Assembly: GCA_002425885.1 (NCBI GenBank)
Contig: DINC01000230.1
Coordinates: 10,635-29,335 of the forward strand
Length of the DNA: 18,701 bases
Direction: 5' to 3'
DNA from: Spirochaetia bacterium UBA5550
Lineage (GTDB): Bacteria; Spirochaetota; UBA4802; UBA5550
The notes below the pieces were generated by a model. It was not told the DNA's origin. It saw only the letters and a program-made list of their open reading frames with translations, and did no database searches. The translations under genes were made by a program, and so were the position numbers. Shown piece after piece: positions 13,615 to 18,701 of this stretch. Every line of letters begins with the position of its first letter. The stretch's first letter is position 1.

Positions 13615-14393
13615 CCTTTCTCCTGCACCCTTGTCATTGAAACAGTCTTACCAGAATCATTAATCTTGAATATAATTCCGTTAAGCCAGGGGTTCTCATC
13701 AGCAGGTTCAAACTTAACCCTTGTCTGTGTGAGGAAAAACCTGATGGAACGCTCTTTGATCATCCCTATCACTGAATCAAGAGAACCTGTCATGCCTATA
13801 TCAGTAATGTAGCCTGTGCCATGATGGAGAAGCCTCTCGTCAGCTGTCTGAACATGAGTATGAGTACCGAAAATTGCGGAAGCCCTGCCGTCAACGTACC
13901 AGCCCAGGGCCTGCTTCTCAGATGTAGTCTCCGCATGAAAATCAACAATAATAATGTCAGCCTGATCTTTTACAATCTTATATATCTCGTCGAACTTCCT
14001 GAATGGACAGTCCATGGGATTCATCATAACCCGCCCCATGAGATTGATTACACAGATTTTTGTCCCCTTAATATTCCCGAGGCAATAACCTTTACCGGGA
14101 ACATCAGGGGGGTAGTTCGCAGGACGTATCAGGTTCGGTTCGCTGTCAATAATCTGGAGAATATCATTATTACCCCATACATGGTTCCCCGAGGTAATCA
14201 CATTCACGCCATAAGAAAAAATCTCACGCGTAATTTCAGGAGTCATGGAAAGACCGCCTGCTGAATTTTCACCATTTGCTATTACAAAATCTATTCTTTC
14301 ACGTTCGACAATGGTCTGCAGCTTGTTGCCGAGAACTCTTCTCCCCGCCTTCCCTACAATATCACCAATTGCCAGAATTTTAAGTTCTTTCAT
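13611..14393 (-). CDS. ymdB: YmdB-type metallophosphoesterase (TIGR00282)
   Basis: A 260-residue calcineurin-like phosphoesterase. All metal ligands known from Bacillus subtilis YmdB are present with identical spacing, shifted by three: D11 in G-D-I-V-G, E42 and N43 in N-G-E-N, N70 and H71 in S-G-N-H-V-W, H153 in D-F-H-A-E, and H178 and H180 in G-T-H-T-H-V. B. subtilis YmdB hydrolyses 2',3'-cyclic nucleotides and influences biofilm and sporulation gene expression; its gene is often next to rny, as here. A terminator separates it from rny, so it may depend on read-through or its own promoter. AAAGGA lies about ten bases before ATG 14393. The stop overlaps the hslO stop from the other strand (shared TTAG). 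Confidence 0.95.
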   Translation of the reverse strand: MKELKILAIGDIVGKAGRRVLGNKLQTIVERERIDFVIANGENSAGGLSMTPEITREIFSYGVNVITSGNHVWGNNDILQIIDSEPNLIRPANYPPDVPGKGYCLGNIKGTKICVINLMGRVMMNPMDCPFRKFDEIYKIVKDQADIIIVDFHAETTSEKQALGWYVDGRASAIFGTHTHVQTADERLLHHGTGYITDIGMTGSLDSVIGMIKERSIRFFLTQTRVKFEPADENPWLNGIIFKINDSGKTVSMTRVQEKG

Positions 14394-14457
14394 TATATAT
14401 ATCCTTTAATGACCTGTAACCTGTCACAGCCTGACATGTCGATAACTTTTTGGAATT

Positions 14458-14490
14458 AAAAAGGGCTGCCCTTGCAGGTCAGCCCTTTTT
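14458..14490 (-). terminator. Intrinsic terminator downstream of rny
   Basis: AAAAAGGGCTG (14458-14468) pairs perfectly with CAGCCCTTTTT (14480-14490) across an 11-base loop. Read on the minus strand it is a GC-rich stem followed by a T run, 20 bases after the rny stop. The A/T flanks make it potentially bidirectional, but only rny transcription reaches it directly. Confidence 0.85.
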
Positions 14491-14509
14491 GAATTATATA
14501 CTGCATTGA

Positions 14510-16039
14510 TCAGCGTGCGTAATCAATTATTCGTGTCTCTCTGATAACTGTCACTCTTACAATACCGGGATACTTAAGCTCAGACTCAATTCTCTGCGCG
14601 ATATCCCTTGCCATAACTTCGGCCTTTTCATCAGACACTATGGCATTGTCCACCATAACCCTCAGTTCGCGGCCTGCCTGAATTGCAAAAGTCTTTTCTA
14701 CACCTTTAAAATCAGAGGCAATCTTCTCAAGGTTTTCCAGCCGCTTAATATAAGTATCAAGAGACTCTCTCCTTGCACCAGGCCTTGATGCTGAAATAGC
14801 ATCTGCAACCTGCACAAGCACAGCTTCAAAAGATTCCTGCTCCCTGTCATTATGGTGTGAAGCGATAATGTTGATACACTTATCGGATTCACCGAATTTC
14901 TTTGCCATCTCGGCTCCCACAATAGCGTGAGCGCCTTCACCCTCGACAATGCTCCCCTTTCCGATATCATGGAGAAGCCCTGCTCTCTTCGCAAGCTGAA
15001 CATCAAGACCAAGTTCACCTGCCATTATACCCGCAAGGTTTGCAACCTCTATGCTGTGAGCTAGAACATCCTGCCCGTAACTTGTCCTGAACTTAAGCTT
15101 ACCGATGTTGTAAAGAGCGTCCTTGTGCAGCCCCGGTATACCGAGGTTATAAGCGGCCTTTTCACCCTCTTCAAGCATTGTCTCCTCGATCTCCTTTGTG
15201 ATCTTCTCAACAACCTCTTCAATTCTTGCGGGGTGAATCCTTCCGTTCTGAATAAGCCTTTCAAGTGAAAGCCTTGCAATCTCCCTTCTTACAGGGTCAA
15301 ATCCTGAAATGACAACAACCTCAGGGGTGTCATCAATAATCATATCAACACCTGTGAGATTTTCAAGGGTCCTGATATTCCTTCCCTCACGTCCGATAAT
15401 TCTACCTTTCATCTCGTCAGAGGGGAGAGATACCGTTGTTACGGTATTTTCAGAAGTATATTCAGAGGCATTTCTCTGAAGTGAAGAAACTATAATCTCC
15501 TTGGCTTTCTTGTCAGCGGTTCTTTTGGCTTCCTCTTCAATCTTGTTGATGAGTCTCGCTATATCAAACCTTGTTTCATTTTCAACTTTTTTCATAAGAA
15601 GCTCTTTAGCTTCATCTGAATTCATACCGGCTATCTTTTCGAGTTCCTGCCTGTGCTTTTCGAACTCTTTTTTCAGTTCATCTTCTCTTTCTTTAGTCTC
15701 CTGATCCCTTAATGCAAGGATTTTCTCCTGCTTCTGAATATCATCAATTCTGGCATCTATTGTCTCTTCTTTCTGAATAAGCCTTTTTTCAATTGACTGG
15801 AGCTCCTGCCGCCTCTCTCTCGTTTCCTTTTCCAGAACATTTTTCTCTTTTAAAAGCTGATCCTTCGCTTCAAGGAGTAACTCCTTTCTCTTGTTTTCAG
15901 CTTCTTTAAGAGCATCCTGGATTATTCTATGAGATCTGGCCTCAGCCGAATTCAGTTTAATCTTGCCGAAATATGCCCTTAAGGCATACCCCAGGAATCC
16001 GGTGACAGGGAGAGCTATAACTAAAATAATGGTTAACAT
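14510..16039 (-). CDS. rny: RNase Y, membrane-anchored endoribonuclease
   Basis: A 509-residue RNase Y, typical in length. One N-terminal membrane helix (residues 1-24) is followed by a long charged coiled coil (about 30-190) and a KH RNA-binding domain with G-R-I-I-G-R-E-G-R-N at 212-221. The HD metal-dependent nuclease domain has His328 in V-L-A-H-S, the H357-D358 pair in L-L-H-D-I-G-K, S-H-H-N-D at 394-398, and D413 in Q-V-A-D-A. RNase Y starts mRNA decay at the inner face of the membrane. Start ATG 16039 has GGGAGGT five bases upstream. It follows coaD by 118 bases and ends 20 bases before a strong terminator. ymdB lies beyond it, the common rny-ymdB order. Confidence 0.97.
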   Translation of the reverse strand: MLTIILVIALPVTGFLGYALRAYFGKIKLNSAEARSHRIIQDALKEAENKRKELLLEAKDQLLKEKNVLEKETRERRQELQSIEKRLIQKEETIDARIDDIQKQEKILALRDQETKEREDELKKEFEKHRQELEKIAGMNSDEAKELLMKKVENETRFDIARLINKIEEEAKRTADKKAKEIIVSSLQRNASEYTSENTVTTVSLPSDEMKGRIIGREGRNIRTLENLTGVDMIIDDTPEVVVISGFDPVRREIARLSLERLIQNGRIHPARIEEVVEKITKEIEETMLEEGEKAAYNLGIPGLHKDALYNIGKLKFRTSYGQDVLAHSIEVANLAGIMAGELGLDVQLAKRAGLLHDIGKGSIVEGEGAHAIVGAEMAKKFGESDKCINIIASHHNDREQESFEAVLVQVADAISASRPGARRESLDTYIKRLENLEKIASDFKGVEKTFAIQAGRELRVMVDNAIVSDEKAEVMARDIAQRIESELKYPGIVRVTVIRETRIIDYAR

Positions 16040-16157
16040 ACAAAACCTCCCTTACCAATTATTTTCAACAAATATCAAGTACTGTTAATAATTGATCTGG
16101 AATATCACTATTCCCGCTATGAAACAGAACCGGTTTAAAATTCTAATTCAGAGCGTT

Positions 16158-16640
16158 TTAAGAGGAGATCTTAGCGCGGATTCTATCTGCCACATACGGA
16201 GGGACAAGAGTTGATATATCACCGTTATACATTGCCACTTCCTTAACAAGGCTGGATGATACGAAGAGGTTTTCATCCCTTGCCATAAGGAAGACTGTTT
16301 CCACGTTCGACGCAAGCCTTCTGTTAATTGATGCGAGAGTAATCTCGTATTCAAAATCACTCACAGCCCTTAAGCCCCTGACTATGCATGAAATCCTGTT
16401 CTGACTGCAATAATCAACCAGGAGTCCGCCAAACGATATAACTTCAATGTTTTTATCATACTCATTGCAACAGTGCTTGAGTATTTCTATTCTCTCTTCA
16501 AGGTCAAACAAAGATTTTTTGGCACTATTGATAAGTATTCCGACTATCAACTTGTCGCAAATTTTTGTTGCTCTCTCGATAATATCGAGATGTCCATATG
16601 TTAAAGGATCAAATGATCCAGGGTAAATTCCAATCCGCAT
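16158..16640 (-). CDS. coaD: Phosphopantetheine adenylyltransferase
   Basis: A 160-residue enzyme of coenzyme A synthesis that joins ATP to 4'-phosphopantetheine, giving dephospho-CoA and pyrophosphate in the cytoplasm. Diagnostic motifs are Y-P-G-S-F-D-P-L-T-Y-G-H at 6-17 (nucleotidyltransferase T-x-G-H), R-G-L-R at 88-91, F-E-Y-E, and S-S-S-L-V-K-E at 128-134. Length is standard. ATG 16640 has CGGAG just upstream, and a near-consensus promoter lies at 16667-16695. Transcription probably continues into rny, although the 118-base gap leaves room for another promoter. Confidence 0.97.
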   Translation of the reverse strand: MRIGIYPGSFDPLTYGHLDIIERATKICDKLIVGILINSAKKSLFDLEERIEILKHCCNEYDKNIEVISFGGLLVDYCSQNRISCIVRGLRAVSDFEYEITLASINRRLASNVETVFLMARDENLFVSSSLVKEVAMYNGDISTLVPPYVADRIRAKISS

Positions 16641-16666
16641 AAATCTCCGAATTTATTAACATGCGA

Positions 16667-16695
16667 ATACTAATATTTAATTACTATTCTGTCAA
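16667..16695 (-). promoter_or_regulatory. Strong promoter of coaD
   Basis: On the minus strand, TTGACA (16695-16690), a 17-base spacer and TAGTAT (16672-16667). The start of transcription would be near 16660, giving a leader of about 20 bases that contains the ribosome site. Confidence 0.7.
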
Positions 16696-16760
16696 GAAAT
16701 AATAGATGTATGTTACAAAAAGAGTTTTTTTATCATAAAAAATAACAGATAGAGCCGGAG

Positions 16761-17522
16761 CTATTCCCCGGCATTAAACAGTAACTCCACATCTTCAATA
16801 GACGCGCCAGAAACATGCCTGCCGTCATTGACAAAAAAGAAAGGTACAGAGTCAATTCCGAGTTTTTCAGAGAGTTTGTCTGTTTTGTCCACCAGTTCGG
16901 TCCCCTTTGGACAGACAAACTCTTTCCTGGTGCCGGATTTTTTCCATTCCGGTTTATTATACTCTATAAAATCAAATGAGGGATTTACGGAATTCCTGCA
17001 CACAGCTTCAATGCATTTCTCTCTCCCCTTCTCTCCGTGAACATTCAGAAGAAGAATCTTCACCTTGAATCCCATTCTGTCAGAGAGTACCTTAATTTCC
17101 CCACCTATCCTGTTACAAAAGGGACATAAGGGATCCGTAAACATATAAAGAGTTTTTTCAGTCTTTACTACAGCGGGGGAATAGGAGAAAACAGCACAGC
17201 TTTCGACTTCACTGATTGAACTTTTTAATACAGATTTATTTATCTTATAAAGCATGCTTTCAGTAAGAGAGCCGCCGTTTTCAAACATCTCTCCGGAAAT
17301 AAGAAACTTTTTATTCCCGTAAAACGAAAGAACCCTGTTCTCTGTATTAATAAAAACCTCGCAGAGTCCATTCAGCTCCCTTTTAGACATAACAGTAAAT
17401 GTATCAAGCGCCAGATGCTTTCTTATCACTTCATCAGTAACTTCGTTGCAGGTATTAGCTTCAGAAGCTCCCTGAAATAAAAACATTGTCACGAAGACAG
17501 CCGCAACAGTCCATATTTTCAT
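16761..17522 (-). CDS. DsbC-like periplasmic thiol:disulfide isomerase
   Basis: A 253-residue exported protein. A signal peptide (W-T-V-A-A-V-F-V-T-M-F-L-F) is probably cut after G-A-S-E-A. Residues about 40-100 resemble the DsbC dimerisation domain (N-G-L-C-E-V-F-I-N, K-K-F-L-I-S-G-E-M). The thioredoxin domain has the active-site C133-P-F-C136 in T-D-P-L-C-P-F-C and the cis-proline loop S-V-P-F-F-F-V-N-D-G. E. coli DsbC has C-G-Y-C, so redox potential may differ. Further cysteines at 25, 54 and 109, plus three in the C-terminal half, are unusual. The start was moved to ATG 17522, where GGGGTGG lies upstream and the signal peptide begins; the open frame extends 28 codons further with no signal-like sequence. 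The gene ends about 65 bases before the coaD promoter and appears monocistronic. Confidence 0.88.
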   Translation of the reverse strand: MKIWTVAAVFVTMFLFQGASEANTCNEVTDEVIRKHLALDTFTVMSKRELNGLCEVFINTENRVLSFYGNKKFLISGEMFENGGSLTESMLYKINKSVLKSSISEVESCAVFSYSPAVVKTEKTLYMFTDPLCPFCNRIGGEIKVLSDRMGFKVKILLLNVHGEKGREKCIEAVCRNSVNPSFDFIEYNKPEWKKSGTRKEFVCPKGTELVDKTDKLSEKLGIDSVPFFFVNDGRHVSGASIEDVELLFNAGE

Positions 17523-17636
17523 CTTTACCACCCCGCTCCATTTACTCTGCGAGAAACAACAGCCGGCAATATGTCCCACCCGCCGACAGAAAAGGCAACT
17601 CAACAATATAGTGAATCCGTATATGAAAAAATTCTT

Positions 17637-17664
17637 TTGACAGAGATATATATTAAATTAAAAT
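17637..17664 (+). promoter_or_regulatory. Candidate promoter of the small secreted protein gene
   Basis: TTGACA (17637-17642), a 16-base spacer and TAAAAT (17659-17664), 40 bases before ATG 17705. The full -35 match supports the short downstream frame being expressed. Confidence 0.55.
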
Positions 17665-17704
17665 AAATACTTTCATAAATAAAAACTTCAGGTATATTTG
17701 CAAT

Positions 17705-17938
17705 ATGAGAACCGGTAAAAATCAGCTGCTTATATTAACAGCATTTTTTCTGCTAAGTTCCGCATCAATAGCTGCCGGTGCAGGCAATAGCGGAACATTC
17801 ACGAACAACGAAGATAAAAAAGAGGAATCCTCATTTGAGTCATGCGGCAAAGGCTCTGAAAAAGGATGCAAAAAAGAGACTAAAAATAAATTCCAGGTTA
17901 AAAAAACCCCCGCAATAAAACCTGAAAATCAGAAATAG
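17705..17938 (+). CDS. Small secreted protein, function unknown
   Basis: A 77-residue protein. Residues 1-23 form a convincing signal peptide (charged M-R-T-G-K-N, core L-L-I-L-T-A-F-F-L-L, then S-S-A-S-I-A-A-G-A). The mature part is short, hydrophilic, rich in Lys, Glu and Ser, with two cysteines (C47, C55) and a Pro/Lys tail. It looks disordered. No family is recognised. Support comes from the consensus-like promoter at 17637-17664 and the signal peptide; the ribosome site is weak (AGG about 12 bases upstream). It is divergent from the dsbC-like gene, which might act on its cysteines (speculation). Its end overlaps the convergent NlpC/P60 gene by ten bases. Confidence 0.55.
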   Translation: MRTGKNQLLILTAFFLLSSASIAAGAGNSGTFTNNEDKKEESSFESCGKGSEKGCKKETKNKFQVKKTPAIKPENQK

Positions 17939-18393
17939 GTTACAGTACCGGCATACCTCTTACGCCAGTAATCCTTCCTTATATCATCATAACAGACATT
18001 TTTCCCTCTGCTGGGCGCATGGATGAAAGTATAATCACCCATGTAAATTCCCACATGTGATATCTTCCATCCGGATATTCTGAAAAAAACCAGATCTCCC
18101 GGCCTGGCTTTTTTAATCCCTACCCGCTTACCTTTCGCGTACTGTTGCTGGGCTGAATGCGGAAGCTTCAGGCCGTTTCTTTTATATACATAACTCGAGT
18201 AGCCTGAACAGTCAAAACCTGCGGGTGTATCACCGCAGAACTTATATCTTACTCCAAGATATTTCTGCGCGGTTTTTACAATTGAATACCGTTTAGGTCC
18301 GTGAAAAAGACTGGATAAAGAGGATTTCTGATATGTCTCACATGAAGTAAATAAAAGCGGTATCAGTATTATTATTGAAAGATATTTTTTCAT
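17929..18393 (-). CDS. NlpC/P60 cell-wall peptidase, predicted lipoprotein
   Basis: A 154-residue protein with a lipoprotein signal (M-K-K-Y-L-S-I-I-I-L-I-P-L-L-F-T-S-C) and an NlpC/P60 domain. The catalytic Cys is in F-D-C-S-G-Y, the His in S-H-V-G-I-Y-M-G, and a second polar residue, His, in F-I-H-A-P-S. A-R-P-G-D-L-V-F-F is the usual strand before the His. Family members cut peptide stems in peptidoglycan; size and layout resemble E. coli Spr/MepS and NlpC. The ATG at 18393 was chosen because the lipoprotein signal starts there; the frame opens at a TTG (18432) overlapping the upstream stop, which would give a non-signal N-terminus. No clear ribosome site precedes 18393. It follows the STAS gene by 35 bases, probably in the same transcript. 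Confidence 0.9.
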   Translation of the reverse strand: MKKYLSIIILIPLLFTSCETYQKSSLSSLFHGPKRYSIVKTAQKYLGVRYKFCGDTPAGFDCSGYSSYVYKRNGLKLPHSAQQQYAKGKRVGIKKARPGDLVFFRISGWKISHVGIYMGDYTFIHAPSRGKNVCYDDIRKDYWRKRYAGTVTYF

Positions 18394-18428
18394 CGGTAGA
18401 TATAAGATCGGATGGTGAAACTCAAAAC

Positions 18429-18701
18429 TCAATTCAAAAACCGTTCTTCAAATTCAGATTTATTTATAACAGACATAACGCGGTTTATTTTTGTTGTATC
18501 AAAAATTTTAATCAGCTCGTTTTTTAATCCGAAAACGTACATTTCAATATTGTTCTTCACTGAACTGTTAAAAAATTTAACAAGAGTTCCTATGGCTGAT
18601 AAATCGATAAACTCAAGTTTTTCACAATCAAAACCTATAACAGAAGGCTCCTTTTTAAGGATATTTTCCCAGCTCTGTTCCACCTCTATAATATTTCCAA
18701 T
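18429..18701 (-). CDS. STAS-domain protein (anti-sigma factor antagonist type), 5' end outside window
   Basis: The C-terminal 90 codons of a STAS-domain protein. The frame stays open to the window edge (I-G-N-I-I-E-V before the GTG at 18683), and a complete STAS domain needs another 15-25 residues, so the start lies outside. The central strand-loop-helix reads V-I-G-F-D-C-E-K-L-E-F-I-D-L-S-A-I-G-T-L-V. The Ser in D-L-S-A aligns with the phosphorylated Ser of SpoIIAA-type D-S-S-G loops, so regulation by a kinase/phosphatase pair is possible. Such proteins act in the cytoplasm in partner-switching control of sigma factors or other targets. Neither the anti-sigma factor nor a phosphatase is in view. 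It precedes the NlpC/P60 lipoprotein gene. Confidence 0.8.
   Translation of the reverse strand: MGNIIEVEQSWENILKKEPSVIGFDCEKLEFIDLSAIGTLVKFFNSSVKNNIEMYVFGLKNELIKIFDTTKINRVMSVINKSEFEERFLN

Noticed and set aside
17523..17606. N-terminal extension of the DsbC-like protein up to 17606
   Set aside because: The extra 28 residues are Cys-rich and unlike a signal peptide. The ATG at 17522 has a ribosome site and begins a normal signal sequence.

Overview
The window looks like chromosome of a moderately AT-rich, two-membraned (Gram-negative type) bacterium. This rests on a TolC-family outer-membrane protein with its periplasmic adaptor, two predicted lipoproteins and a periplasmic DsbC-like protein. 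The RNase Y / YmdB pair excludes many Proteobacteria. A lineage such as Deferribacterota is possible, but that is a guess from gene content, not a placement. There is no tRNA, rRNA, CRISPR array or recognisable transposase, and no gene-free stretch exceeds 300 bases.

Layout. Positions 1-2410 hold small accessory genes: a DUF2442 protein cut by the window edge, a DUF433 antitoxin-like protein, an XRE regulator facing an unknown 87-residue gene across a palindromic operator candidate, an unknown protein resembling DUF6266, and a small lipoprotein whose promoter suggests a nearly leaderless message. An inverted pair of hairpin repeats (2462-2545) follows. Positions 2564-3908 carry a DUF3795 cysteine-rich protein and an AraC/GyrI-like regulator, both on the minus strand and separated by one base.

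Positions 4025-11032 are a seven-gene minus-strand operon with mostly overlapping genes: TetR regulator, TolC-like channel, HlyD/YbhG-like adaptor, ATPase 1, permease 1 (YbhS-like), permease 2 (YbhR-like), ATPase 2. It corresponds to E. coli cecR-ybhGFSR, with TolC added and the double ATPase YbhF split into two genes that flank the permeases. ATPase 1 lacks the switch histidine and ATPase 2 has an altered signature motif, so a heterodimer would have one canonical and one degenerate ATP site. Two TAACTA-type palindromes flank a good promoter in front of tetR.

Positions 11280-13614 (plus strand) form a likely operon: a LOG-family nucleotide hydrolase, an unrecognised 288-residue protein and the redox chaperone Hsp33. 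Converging on it from the minus strand are coaD, rny (RNase Y), a terminator and ymdB. The end holds dsbC-like, a small secreted protein with its own promoter, an NlpC/P60 lipoprotein and a STAS-domain protein cut by the window edge.

The most distinctive element is the split, asymmetric YbhFSR-type exporter and its operator arrangement. No wholly new system could be demonstrated from sequence alone.
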